The notes under the pieces: model-generated
What the model saw: the letters and a program-made list of their open reading frames with translations, nothing else
What the model was told of the DNA's origin: nothing
Databases searched by the model: none
Source: an uncultured Barnesiella sp.
Lineage (GTDB): Bacteria > Bacteroidota > Bacteroidia > Bacteroidales > Barnesiellaceae
DNA length: 64,000 nt
Assembly: GCA_944320015.1 (NCBI GenBank)
Contig: CALUFO010000004.1
Location: forward strand, 88,949-152,948
Reading direction: 5' to 3'
Program-made: the position numbers and the translations under genes
In this document: positions 44,488 to 55,100 of the stretch, one piece after another
How positions within the stretch are numbered: position 1 is the stretch's first letter
How the letters are laid out: each line of letters starts with the position of its first letter

Positions 44488-44530
44488 AAAAAAACCGCCC
44501 ATAAGTCAATTCCAACTTATCGGCGGTTCT
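44488..44530 (-). terminator. Displaced original terminator of tRNA-Phe
   Basis: Minus-strand stem AACCGCC-ATAAGTT with AACTTAT-GGCGGTT, followed by T7. It starts 6 bases beyond the left att repeat, in the position a terminator would have had behind tRNA-Phe before the island went in. Confidence 0.7.
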
Positions 44531-44535
44531 TCTCT

Positions 44536-44551
44536 GTGGTGCCACCAGGAA
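44536..44551. repeat. Left attachment site (att) of the island
   Basis: GTGGTGCCACCAGGAA, identical to 63945-63960. It equals the last 15 bases of tRNA-Phe plus one base. Confidence 0.85.
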
Positions 44552-44878
44552 ATGAGTTTTATTTCTAAATGGCTCTATATCTTTGCGTTAAAGAATCGCA
44601 ACAAACGTAATCTCCCGCTATTGCTCCACCTGAATTCTGCACTATTTTGCAGTGTCTCGCAGAGTCGAGTTCCTACTTTGATGCAAAGGTAGTGAAATTA
44701 TTTGAAACAGAAGCGAGTGCATTAAAAAATTTGCTCCACCTCAGTTCGAAATCCCTACTTTCCAATTTTTGCCAATTATAAGATTGGTATTATTGAGTGA
44801 ATATCGCTCTCGCCTTAACCTATCATATAATATACAAAAACGATGCTTTTTCTATATTTTATGATAGGTTGAGCAAAA
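44552..44878. other. Noncoding left end of the island
   Basis: No gene. It contains two copies of TTGCTCCACC (44621-44630 and 44731-44740), which recur at the right end and may be integrase arm sites. It also contains an 11-bp inverted repeat, AACCTATCATA (44817-44827) with TATGATAGGTT (44860-44870), just behind the stop of the AlbA-like gene, which may act as its terminator. Confidence 0.6.
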
Positions 44879-46234
44879 TTATTTCTTATTGGTTAGGCTA
44901 TTTTTCAAAGCAATACCCTTTGCTGTAAGGCGGTATTTCTGCAACTTACTTTGTTTCTCATTGGGTAGAGTAAACTCTATATAGCCTTCATCAAGAGCAG
45001 GTTTGATATATGTGCTACGGAAATATGTTCGGTGCTTTATGCCAATAAAGGATTGTAGCGTATCTCTATCAACTTCTCCTTCAATGCAAGTAACAAGAGC
45101 TCTAATAGCTTTAGATACATTACTTGCATCATGAGCACTATCATGAGCACTATCATGAGCACTTATAGGCAAAGTTATGCGGATAAAGTTATCTGTAAAC
45201 TTGAAGCAATCTTCACCATATGCACGCAAGATACGAGGAATACCAGAGCCCAACGACTCTACCAATTCCACATCACGATAAATACGCATTAACTCCTTAT
45301 TGCGAGGGATTGATATGCCATTGAAGAACTCCTCTTTAGTGAGAGATTCAGGCAAGCGACCCGATGAGGTTATCTCAAGCCTATCGGGGAATATCTCAAA
45401 CTTGGGTGGTACTTCAAACGAATAGTCATTATGTACGATAGCATTGATAACGGCTTCGCGCAAGGCAACCTTATTCCACAATGGGGTTTCAATACGCTCC
45501 ATTGGGGTTATCGTTGCTGCCACCTTGTTCTCGATATCCAACTTTGAGAATACACTCTTGGTTGCTTTGATAAGAGAGCAATAACCATATTCGTTATTCT
45601 CCACCAAATCACAACGATCAAGGCTTGAATACTTCGCCACCTTGATTGAATTGCCGTTCTCATCAGCCAACAGATAAGCCACATAATTGTACTTGCCATC
45701 ATCTGTAAGCAACTCCAATGTACGTTTGAAATTATCATTGAGTCTCTTGCCTCGCTCATCATAGTAGATGCGTAACTGCTCAAAGCTCAAATCTTGGCGG
45801 TTAGATACAATGCGCCCGATAGAGTTGCGTGTACGCATAGCAAACAAACGGTCAATCTGCTCCTGAGGCATAGGCTCTGCCGATGTTCCAACACGCAAAT
45901 ACGCACCCCTCGGAGTCATTCCATACTTCGTTTTGAAATAAGGCTTCTCAATACCACTCGCCACCGTAACTTTAATAATGCTACGTCCATCCTTTTGTTC
46001 TTCGGAAATATCAAACAAACCCATCGCCGAAGGTGAAATGTTGTGTTTTATGCGGTCTTTCAACCTCAGCATACAATCATCTACATCACTGACGCCCACA
46101 GTTGAATCATCTTTATCAATACCGATATAGATGTATCCACCTTCCTTGTAGTTAAGGGACGCCACAACCTCCTTCTCAATATCAAGTTCAGGAGTCAATT
46201 CTCTTTTATATTCTATGCGGTTGGTTTCGGTCAT
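44879..46234 (-). CDS. AlbA_2 / GHKL-type ATP-binding regulator
   Basis: 451 residues. The N-terminal AlbA_2-type domain (ETNRIEYKREL...EKEVVASLNYKEGGYIYIGIDKD) is followed by a GHKL-like ATPase part (LREAVINAIVHNDYS, DRLEITSSGRLPE, GSGIPRIL). A linker holds three perfect copies of SAHD (12-base tandem repeat, 45128-45163). A winged-helix-like C-terminus follows. Such proteins are common in bacterial genomes, usually called putative transcriptional regulators or RecG-like, and are frequent in mobile islands. Last gene of the long minus-strand run, 27 bases after the NdpA-like gene. Confidence 0.82.
   Translation of the reverse strand: MTETNRIEYKRELTPELDIEKEVVASLNYKEGGYIYIGIDKDDSTVGVSDVDDCMLRLKDRIKHNISPSAMGLFDISEEQKDGRSIIKVTVASGIEKPYFKTKYGMTPRGAYLRVGTSAEPMPQEQIDRLFAMRTRNSIGRIVSNRQDLSFEQLRIYYDERGKRLNDNFKRTLELLTDDGKYNYVAYLLADENGNSIKVAKYSSLDRCDLVENNEYGYCSLIKATKSVFSKLDIENKVAATITPMERIETPLWNKVALREAVINAIVHNDYSFEVPPKFEIFPDRLEITSSGRLPESLTKEEFFNGISIPRNKELMRIYRDVELVESLGSGIPRILRAYGEDCFKFTDNFIRITLPISAHDSAHDSAHDASNVSKAIRALVTCIEGEVDRDTLQSFIGIKHRTYFRSTYIKPALDEGYIEFTLPNEKQSKLQKYRLTAKGIALKNSLTNKK
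45128..45163 (-). repeat. 12-bp in-frame tandem repeat, three copies
   Basis: Three identical copies of AGTGCTCATGAT (minus strand) encode SAHD-SAHD-SAHD in the linker of the AlbA-like protein. A change in copy number keeps the frame and alters linker length by four residues. Confidence 0.9.
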
Positions 46235-46261
46235 ACTAATATAAAGTATTTAATTATATGA

Positions 46262-47296
46262 CTATTTCTCTTCTTTAAAGAACAATTGGTAATAGTACAT
46301 GCCTCGATCTTCATCGTAACCTCTTACGATATACTGCTCTCCACCGTGAATGTTTATATCAAAATTCTTATCGAGTTTAATCGTAGTCATCGTACCAGTG
46401 GCTCGACGTTTTATTGCTGTAGATGCCGTTTCAAAGGTATCGTCAATTTCTATGTCTCGTTCTTTTTGATAAGTTTCTTTATACTGCTTGAACTCAGAAA
46501 CTAACTCTGGCGTTTCAAAAACTTGTTCGGCAAAAGAGTTTATATTAACAGATTCTTCTTTTAGTGCCTCGACGCTTCTATTCATATATGTTGCTTTCTC
46601 AACTTTACCATTATCACTGGGTAATTGAGAAACAAAACTCTTGCATAGAGACAGCATATTTTGCGTTTGATTAAAGCTGTCTTTTCTCGGTCTCACATGC
46701 AGGAAATCGTCAGTCCAATATTTTGCCTCAGATCCTTTATTGGTGTTATCTACAATAGCGACTAAATAGCCATTTTCTCTCTCTGTATTAAAAATCAAGC
46801 AGCCCTTATCAAGTTTATTGATATTTATACCACTTTCACTTTCTATTTCAAAGTTTTCCCCTTTAGAGTGTATTTTTAGAAAAGTGTCTTTATTCTCAGA
46901 TTTGAATAGGCCAATGGCATTTATACATTTGCCATCTACTTCACAATTTGAGAAATAAACCACATAAAATTCTCCTGCTTTAATTTTAGGATGAGTGCTT
47001 TGGTTATATAAATGTGTTGCTAAATTGATGGACTCTTCCTGTATTAAATTAGGGTCAGAAAAAATTTTAGAACAGTAATGGTATACTTCGTTTAATGCAA
47101 TGTCACTATCGTGATGACATTTGTACAATTCATCATACTGAAAAGAGTTTATAAAGTATTTTAATAAGATGTCGTTTAGTTCAGTAGATAACTCCATAGG
47201 TCTTTGGGAAAATCTAATACCTTCATCTGCAATTTTATTTCCTACCTGATGAATACAAACAACATCAATTTTGGCATCTAAATATGTAACTATCAT
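46262..47296 (-). CDS. YejK/NdpA-like nucleoid-associated protein
   Basis: 344 residues. The start IHQVGNKIADEGIRFSQRPMELSTELNDILLKYFINSF has the pattern of the 37-kDa nucleoid-associated protein family (YejK/NdpA). The rest also fits, with YLVAIVDNTNKGSEAKYWTDDFL and a C-terminal positively charged segment (AIKRRATGTMTTIKLDKNFDINIHGG). E. coli YejK binds the nucleoid and topoisomerases. Here the start codon overlaps the stop of the GapS4b-like gene by 4 bases (ATGA), so it is translated with it and probably belongs to the same defence unit. The remote match is from memory of the family pattern. Confidence 0.7.
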   Translation of the reverse strand: MIVTYLDAKIDVVCIHQVGNKIADEGIRFSQRPMELSTELNDILLKYFINSFQYDELYKCHHDSDIALNEVYHYCSKIFSDPNLIQEESINLATHLYNQSTHPKIKAGEFYVVYFSNCEVDGKCINAIGLFKSENKDTFLKIHSKGENFEIESESGININKLDKGCLIFNTERENGYLVAIVDNTNKGSEAKYWTDDFLHVRPRKDSFNQTQNMLSLCKSFVSQLPSDNGKVEKATYMNRSVEALKEESVNINSFAEQVFETPELVSEFKQYKETYQKERDIEIDDTFETASTAIKRRATGTMTTIKLDKNFDINIHGGEQYIVRGYDEDRGMYYYQLFFKEEK

Positions 47297-48420
47297 TTCT
47301 TTTGATTATTAAGATATTCTATAAAATTACTATACACTAAGGACTTTTGCTTATCCATCTCAGAAAGTAATTTTGACTCAAGCGTCTTTTTAGCTTTAGA
47401 TGTTAGCCGATTTTTTATGTTCAATGATCGTATGGTAATCTCAAACTCTGCATTGTGCATCTTTTTATTATAGTCAGGGAACCCCAAACATATAGTAATA
47501 GTTCCTTTTTCTCCTTTATAATCAAAAGAAAATACAGCTTCGATATTCCACAATACTAATGAAGAATGATATGATTTTTCACTCATGAAAAATGTTTTGT
47601 CTAATGAATCTCCAGATATTAGAATCTTTTTCATTCTATTCATCCAAGAAATACCTTCTGGCAAAACATAATCTTCTTCAGGTTTAATAGATATGTCTTT
47701 AATGTTCTCACACGAAAATATGTCATTCTGTAAGTGAGTTGTTAGACGATAAAAAAATATAAACCTAGTCTCATTCGTAAATTCGGAGAATAGAATCTTT
47801 TTAGGAGTTACTTCAAGCGGAATAGTCCCTTTTTGTTTATATCTTTTAACTTGAATATTTAATATTTCCTCTGCCAAATCTTTTGTTTCTGGGGCAGTAT
47901 GAGTTATTCTAACATGCCCTTTCCCATTGTCGTTTATAAATTCAATACTTCCATGAAATAAATTAGTTTGCTCATACCATGATTTATTCATATCGTGTCT
48001 TTCCAGTTCAAAAGACGCAATAATATGGTTTGGATTATTATCTAATTGTACAAATGATACAGGCTTACGCAGTTTGCATGTGGGAAGTTTTGTCCTCATA
48101 ACTTCATCTAAGGAAACAAATAATAGTTCAGGATCAAATATCTTTGCATTCTTAGCCCATGTTATTTCTCTAGAGAACTTTTTCTCATTATCTTCCTTTT
48201 CAGAAAAAGAGTCTCGCACCTTGTCAAATTCAGCGGGAGACAATAGTAGATTTTGCATAATTGGAACCATGTAATCTTTGTCTTGATTAAAAACAAAAAT
48301 ACCTCTCTCACGCAAAATTCTAGCTATGTCTGTAGCTGTAATATATCGTTGATTTATAAAACCTCTAAGAAATTCTCCAAAAGGAATTATTTTGTCTATA
48401 TCTTTATGTGGAGCATTCAT
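47293..48420 (-). CDS. GapS4b-like defence protein
   Basis: 375 residues. The N-terminal stretch (IIPFGEFLRGFINQRYITATDIARILRERGIFV) looks like a small helical, DNA-binding-like domain and agrees with my memory of GapS4b, the second protein of the two-gene GAPS4 anti-phage system. The rest is beta-rich, with no known enzyme motif. It lies 2 bases behind a gene that looks like GapS4a, which supports the pair. Its stop overlaps the NdpA-like start. The identification needs a profile search; the tight pairing is what the sequence shows directly. Confidence 0.6.
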   Translation of the reverse strand: MNAPHKDIDKIIPFGEFLRGFINQRYITATDIARILRERGIFVFNQDKDYMVPIMQNLLLSPAEFDKVRDSFSEKEDNEKKFSREITWAKNAKIFDPELLFVSLDEVMRTKLPTCKLRKPVSFVQLDNNPNHIIASFELERHDMNKSWYEQTNLFHGSIEFINDNGKGHVRITHTAPETKDLAEEILNIQVKRYKQKGTIPLEVTPKKILFSEFTNETRFIFFYRLTTHLQNDIFSCENIKDISIKPEEDYVLPEGISWMNRMKKILISGDSLDKTFFMSEKSYHSSLVLWNIEAVFSFDYKGEKGTITICLGFPDYNKKMHNAEFEITIRSLNIKNRLTSKAKKTLESKLLSEMDKQKSLVYSNFIEYLNNQKK

Positions 48421-48422
48421 TG

Positions 48423-49355
48423 TTATAATGTATCTATTGGATTAAGAAAATTAACTACTTTAACGGTTTTTGTATAATTGGCATCTTGGAATCCTAATTT
48501 AGAAGTTCGTACAATTTCATCATGTGATAAATTATTGTAATCAGGAAAGCCTATTATAACTTGCCCTGCTAAATTGGTAGATAAATCTTTTGCAAGTCCC
48601 ATTAATCGTATAAAGGTGTCTTTTTCGAATTTTTCTAATGTACCAATAAATAATATCGTTTCGTTTGAATTAGATTTGTTCTCTAACTTAAATGGAATTA
48701 GTGAGGAATTGAGAAATTCAACCGGCATAATATCTCCTGTGTTTTGACGGGAGGCTGGATTAACATTAAGTCCAGTTGATGGATAATAAAATGAGTAGCT
48801 ATATTTATTTTGCGCTTTAATGTATTTTATCAATTCTAGAATAAATGCGACATGCCTATTATCAACAATATACACCGTATTGTTGCATATCACATCTATT
48901 CGTGCAGAAGATATATTGCTAATCAAATCATCAGCACTATCTTTAGACCCACTTAGCCAAAATAAGACACCTACATCATTATGAGAACTACAATTATATT
49001 GTGAAACAAATTCGGCCTTTTTCTCAGAACAATTATAGCATTGTATAGTGTTAATCAAATCCGTAATGTACCACTTAAATTTTTTAGTTGGACTATTAGG
49101 ATATTTGTCCATTGTATATTTTGAAGAAATAATAATATTGTTTAATTGCCCATCAAAAAGTGGGTTCATATATGAGTACATAAAATCAATCCCATGCGTT
49201 TTTACGGACTCTTCTTTATCATTTTTATGTTCTCCGTTTTGCATATAGCATGGAATTGTGATGCCTTTAACAGGATCATTCCACCCAATAACAGAAAGGA
49301 ATCTCTCAACTAGATTCTCTCCATATTCTCCTATTTTCTTAGACCATTCTCCCAT
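48423..49355 (-). CDS. GapS4a-like protein with a PD-(D/E)XK-like nuclease start
   Basis: 310 residues. The N-terminus MGEWSKKIGEYGENLVERFLSVIGW, then HGIDFMYSY with Asp57 and NNIIISSKYT with Lys79, has the order Glu-Asp-xxK of a PD-(D/E)XK nuclease fold, although the usual acid before the lysine is Ser. FKWYITDLINTIQCYNCSEKKAEF follows. I associate this pattern with GapS4a of the GAPS4 system. It starts 34 bases after the TIR gene and is separated by 2 bases from its partner. Alternative: an unnamed nuclease of an unrelated two-gene system. Confidence 0.6.
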   Translation of the reverse strand: MGEWSKKIGEYGENLVERFLSVIGWNDPVKGITIPCYMQNGEHKNDKEESVKTHGIDFMYSYMNPLFDGQLNNIIISSKYTMDKYPNSPTKKFKWYITDLINTIQCYNCSEKKAEFVSQYNCSSHNDVGVLFWLSGSKDSADDLISNISSARIDVICNNTVYIVDNRHVAFILELIKYIKAQNKYSYSFYYPSTGLNVNPASRQNTGDIMPVEFLNSSLIPFKLENKSNSNETILFIGTLEKFEKDTFIRLMGLAKDLSTNLAGQVIIGFPDYNNLSHDEIVRTSKLGFQDANYTKTVKVVNFLNPIDTL

Positions 49356-49389
49356 AATAATATGACGTTTATTTTTATATAATATGTTA

Positions 49390-50202
49390 CTAAGATAAAA
49401 GATTCATTATTTCTATAAAGTCCTCTTTTGCTTTGTTGAAACTTGGCCAGTCTGATGAGATTCCATAATATCCGCATACCTCATTATAAAATTCATCTAA
49501 TTTGCGTTTATCTGCAATTGACGCACCTTGCTTAACTTCATTAAGAAATCCCATGTCTTTGAATTTGGTATTTGGAAGCACAAACGGTAACACCCTCTTA
49601 TCCTCTATAGCCCATGCAGCACCCATTTCATTTTGACACACCTCACTCTGGAGATAATTTCCTGAAATAAATAGAAGGATAAAATCACACGATTTCATAT
49701 TTTCAACGATTTTTTCGCGAAAATCATCGCCTGTTCGGATTACAGTAGGGTCTAATGTACAGAATATATCACCATCCTTAAATCCACAACCAATTTTCAG
49801 GATCTCCTTAATAAATCCATTCACGATGATTTTATCGTCAGAAGAATGGCTGATAAAGAATTTTCTAGATTTATGTATAGAGTCTACAAGCTTTTTTTTC
49901 GATATTTCTGTTTGAAGTTCTAAAGAAATAATCGTTTTAACAATTGATTCTAATATGCTTTGATAGCGATATGGATAGGAATCATATTCACCCATAGCCT
50001 CGGCTATCTGCCTTTCTATCAATGGGTATTTGTCCTTTATGACTTCTTTTAATACATTCAAATGTGATTCGTAACCTTTTATATCACCTCGTACAAAGGT
50101 TTGTTCAGTCCCCATTGACGCATTTATTATACGACAAGACTCTATTCGTTTATCAGCAAATTCTTTGCATAATAAAGATTGTTGATATATTTTATTTTCC
50201 AT
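49390..50202 (-). CDS. TIR-domain protein with an N-terminal helical domain
   Basis: 270 residues. The first 105 or so are helical with no clear family. From about 112 is a TIR domain: KFFISHSSDDKIIVNGFIKEIL, CDFILLFISGNYLQSEVCQNEMGAAWAIE (candidate catalytic Glu about 191), and KRVLPFVLPN. Bacterial TIR domains of this type degrade NAD+ or make cyclic ADP-ribose signals during infection. The sequence lies between the ATPase and GapS4-like genes, 87 and 34 bases away. It may be a stand-alone abortive-infection protein or part of the neighbouring cluster. Confidence 0.82.
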   Translation of the reverse strand: MENKIYQQSLLCKEFADKRIESCRIINASMGTEQTFVRGDIKGYESHLNVLKEVIKDKYPLIERQIAEAMGEYDSYPYRYQSILESIVKTIISLELQTEISKKKLVDSIHKSRKFFISHSSDDKIIVNGFIKEILKIGCGFKDGDIFCTLDPTVIRTGDDFREKIVENMKSCDFILLFISGNYLQSEVCQNEMGAAWAIEDKRVLPFVLPNTKFKDMGFLNEVKQGASIADKRKLDEFYNEVCGYYGISSDWPSFNKAKEDFIEIMNLLS

Positions 50203-50289
50203 ACCTTATTCTCTTATTATCATTTGTAACACTTTGTGCTTGGCATTTTTTCCAAGATTTAATTAACTATTTCAGAACCATTTATATTA

Positions 50290-52148
50290 TCAAAAAAATG
50301 CAGATATCGGATTTCCAGACTCAGACTCTATCACGCTGTTAAGATAACTTGCATCTTTAGTTTTATCAGATTTCTCATAATTATATTCAAAAAAATGTTT
50401 AATCGTTGTATTATCAGATTGAACACCTTTCTTATTGTTGTCATCTTCATACACTTGATAATTGATCATTCCCTTAGATATAACAGGGGATTCTCCGGGC
50501 ATTATAATAATTCGAAAGTCATCACATAATGTAAGTATAAATTTATATTCACTGATACGAGGCTCTGGCGTCTTTAATGTGAACTCAACTTGGCTCCCAA
50601 ATTTTAGAAAGGGTTTAATTATAATTTCTCTTAGTTTTCTTAATGTTTGAAGACATCGTTTAACTTCATGACCGTACTTTGCCACATCATAACTATCATG
50701 ACTTGATGGATTAAGTATAAACTTACGATGTTCATCCAACTCATTAAAAATGGATATATCAATTACACCGCTTTCTGCGGCATAATCTTTACAGTTCATT
50801 ATCAATCCATTAAGATCTAAATGTGCAAAATCACCAGTCAGTTGCTTTTTCTTGGGCAGGAAATCTTTACAAAAAGCTTCGGCTTCTTTTCTTAAGAAAT
50901 TACCAGCAATCTCGTATTCATGCTGTTTAATATAATGTTCGGCTTGCCCAAGGTAATCCTCGCTATTTCTAATATATGGAGTCTATCATAATCCATGTAT
51001 ATTTCTTTATAGACCCACGCATCTTGATTCTTTTTTGTTTTATGCTTAAAATACTCAAAGAACATTTTGTCGTGAGTAAACAGATATATCTTATACTTAT
51101 CAGATATTTTTAGCAAGAAGTCCACAACTTTTGCTCGATTGCTCATGTCAAGACTGATGAGCATATCGTCAAGAGCTAGAAAACGACCATCAGCAGGCTT
51201 CTCTATATTCAGCAGTGCAAAACGAACAGACAATGCTATTGCTGTTAATTTTGCTTCGTTAAAATATGTATGTGGCTTAACAATCTTTCGTAGATTGCCA
51301 TCAGGCATCTTCTCGGAAATCTCTAAGCCAATAAAAGGTTCATTTAATTTTTTATATGATGATTTGCGTTCTTTTATTTCCCCATTCTCTTTAACTAACT
51401 CTATAATATTGTCATACTTTAACCAATACTCATTAGTGTCATCTTCGGGTTTATCAAAATTCGAATCGTATCGCAATCTTATAACCAACTCATTATCATC
51501 TTCATCCTTAAAAGACTCATTATATCGATCGGAGGCATAAATGTTAATGTCTTCAACGACCTTCTTGACTGCTTTGTTAAAATATTCAATATTAGAAATA
51601 TAATCAGGGTGTATATGTCGTCCCTTCTTGATAATTGATGCTGTTATTTCATCATACATTTCGCCAATATGAAGTCCTGTATTGTCATCTTTACAGAATG
51701 GCAAAATATCTTTTATAAATACGGGGAATAGATTTATTCTCTGAGAATTTCTAAAATTGAAAAAATGGAATAAGAATTGATGATTAACAAAACAACCGTT
51801 AATCTGTGCAGGCAATGGGTGTTTACCACCTAATAATGTAAATTGATAACCTTCTTTATCAATATTATATATAAACGGATGTCTCCCATCAAAATCTATC
51901 CATATTTTGGAATCTACATCCAAATTATTTAGATTTTTTAAATGCTGTTCACTAGCGGGGTCAAAGTATTTTTTACCAGCATCAGGTTTTAATGGTGCCT
52001 GGAACATACAATGTAAAGCATAGTAGATGGAAGATTTTCCACTACCATTCTCACCATACATCAAAAGGTTCTTTCCTTCTAGTTGTAATTCAAAATCATT
52101 TGGAAAGGCCTTAAAACCACATATATGTATTCTATTTATTGCTGGCAT
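50290..52148 (-). pseudogene. AAA ATPase of the restriction-like cassette, frameshifted
   Basis: The N-terminal frame (ATG at 52148) holds a RecF/SMC-type start, IHICGFKAFPNDFELQLEG, with Walker A LMYGENGSGKSSIYYALH (about residue 35), and later FLALDDMLISLDMSNRAKVVDFL (Walker B and D-loop, about 326) and LFTHDK. After MDYDRLHI, near 50966-50982, the frame runs into an unnatural tail that stops at 50892. The -1 frame, open from 50982, continues with NSEDYLGQAEHYIKQHEYE and AGNFLRKEAEAFCKDFLPKK down to 50290, clearly the missing helical C-terminus. The shift is not in a homopolymer. Restored length is about 620 residues. The ATG is one base after the methyltransferase stop. Confidence 0.8.
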
Positions 52149-52149
52149 A

Positions 52150-55100
52150 TTATCCTTCAATTATAAGTTTGAGTATCTCAGGGCTTCTTAATGTAAATAA
52201 ATCCAATCTGTTTCGTATAGAATTATCCGTTTTCTTGATATTCATAAATACATCAAGTATCATATCTGCTTTTTCTTTATCTGAGGATAGGTGTGTGATT
52301 GGCTTTATGAGTTCCATTGCAGAATCAATTATATTGATTTCTTGCTCTTTCATATGCTCTTCAAAGTATAATTCATATACGCATCCATCAATTATTTTCT
52401 CAAAGAACGACGCTATTGTTTCATTAGAGACTAATTCTGACAGGCTATCTTTTGTAGAACAGATCAATATAATATAATCAACAAGCGTAGCGATCAACTT
52501 TTGAATATTGACCGCTGGTTCTGCAATAGGAATCTGTTGCAGAGGTTCTTTGTCTAATTGATAGTTTGCCCCCTGCATCTTACCTTTATTTTTAAGCCAA
52601 AACTCAATCAGTTTAGAGTTTAATAAACCTGTTAGGTATTTCAAGTTTACTCTGTCTGTTTGAATCATGTTAAATGTTTGCGACAAATAGCACTCAATAT
52701 CACAATAAGAAAATATAGGATGCCCTACGCACTTCCTCACTGCAATAACTTTATTGTTTACAAAAAACCTTTCCTCTCTGGCTCTGTGTAAACCATAAGG
52801 TTTATTGTCAGATGTGAAAACAGATACAAATCTATCCAAATGTCGCTTAATATTTGGGAAGCAATCTAAACTATTAGGATTTTTATATCTAGAGTCTGTA
52901 TATATCGTCCAATATTTGTTGCCTTTTTGGACGCCATATCTACTAATATTTTCATTTGTATAATATGGTTTTATTAAGGATAGTTCATTTTGATTAAGAG
53001 CCAATGTCTCTAATTCTGCACTCGTTAAGACAAATATTCCCTGATTAATTTCGAATTGAGGACCTAATTTTTGCTGATTCTTTTTGTTCAATGTATCTTG
53101 CGGGAACACTATTCCTTGTGCGATTTCTTTATCATTCAAGTAAATCACACTTGAGAGACTTGATATTACCCCTAAAATATCAGAACTTTGGCTAAATGTT
53201 ATGTTTTTATCATAAAAATTAGCTCGTCTTATTGTTGGAGTATAACATTCTGCCTGTTCATAGGTTTTGTATGATGGTTCCAAAATAGCAATAGCCTCTT
53301 TCTCCGTTGCTTTATACGCAGTTAATCTACGGTAATCGAATGTATAATCATCCGTTACCTTATCTTTTTGGAACATCATAATCATAGTTTGAATGCTTGC
53401 GCTTTCAAACATCATTACTGCGCCAAAGTCAACAATATTGCAGATGCGGGTCTCCTTAATGACTTTATCTCTAAGCTTGCTTGCTCCAAAACTGGTAGTC
53501 CAGTTGTTTGTTGCAATAAAGCATAAAACGCCATTTGGATTGAGAAGATCCAATCCATTACATGCAAATAGATACCATATGTCCATTTTACCCTTATAAT
53601 AAGGCGAGTCTTTGTATGGTTCAAAGAATGTCTTTGACATACGACCTTCTTTGATATATGGCGGGTTTGCAATGATTATATCAAAGCCAATGAATGTACC
53701 CTTATCATCTAACAGTTGAGGATATTCGAAACGCCATTCAAACGATTTCTCATATTTTTTATTATTGAGTATTTCGTGTTCTTTTTCTATCAGTTTGTTT
53801 AACTTGCTCTTTGCTACAGCGTAACCGATTGGGTCTTCCTCAGCTTTGCGTTTGCCAAATAAAGGGATTGCTTCATACTCATAGACTCTTTGTTCGGCAA
53901 GCTGTCGTTGACGTATGTCTCCTTGGGCTAGTGTAGTCTTAAAGCAGTTCTTTATATCATTGATTTTAGCCTTTAATCCAACTTTGTCTGTATGCTCCTC
54001 TGTATAACCGACAACAAGCCTTTTATAGTCCTCAAGAGTGAACTTATTCCAAATGGATTTCTCTTTTCTTGCATTTTCTTTTCCAACTCTATTGTACTCT
54101 TCAAAAACATCAGCAATAGGCATATCTAATGCATAACGATAAATCTGCGAATTGCCACAAGTAATTTTATAATCCAAGTTTGGTAGAGGTTGTGGCTTGT
54201 CTGCATCGACAACCAATGCTAACCAGAAACGTAAACGAGCTATATCAACTGCGCCTTGTTCGATATCTACACCAAAGATGTTATTTTGGATAATATCACG
54301 CTTGGTTTGAGTAGAGTCAAAGTTGCCGTGAGGTTCTGCGTGTGAATGCAAATGATGTATTGCGTGATACAATACATAAAGGATACCCATAGGGAATGCA
54401 CCTGAACCGATGGCTGGATCACATACCTTAACCTCTTTAAGCAGTTGAGTAAAGCGTATTGCTATGTTTTTGCTTTGGAGTATAGGATTCACCACACCAT
54501 TATTTATAAGTTGCTCGATAGGCTCAGCATACAGTTCGGATGGCTCATGTGTCTTTAGGTATTGAATCACACTCTGTCGGCACATATACTGAACAATCTC
54601 CTTAGGAGTATAAAAGGCACCCTTATCTTTGTTGTCCTCCAAAAGATTCTCAAAAATATGTCCCAACATTTCAGGATCAATACCAACCTCGCTATCATCA
54701 GGGTCGTTCTCGTCAATGGTGAAGTTGTATTGAGAGAAGAAATCCATTAAATCCTTGAAGTAGGAATATGGGAAATCTATATCTAATTCGTCAATTTTGT
54801 CCTTATCAAACAAACCGCCATTTAAGTATGGAATCTTGATATTTTCACCAAGTTTACCATCGGCTATATCTCCATTTCGCTTTTCATTCAATGTTTTGAA
54901 GAACAGCAGTTCCAAAACATCACTTAACAAACGATTATTGTTGGCATAATTATCTACAAGTTTACTAAGGTAGTTTTTATCTCCACCTTCCCATTTAGCA
55001 TTTGAAGCAGGTACACCCATCCAGCCTTTCTTTTGCAAGAATTGCAAGAACACCAAACGACCTAACAGTTTCTTTACATAATCACGGTGTTGCTTCGTAT

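Noticed and set aside
52149..52160. TTG start for the AAA ATPase overlapping the methyltransferase
   Set aside because: The ATG at 52148 follows the methyltransferase stop by one base and gives the same conserved start.
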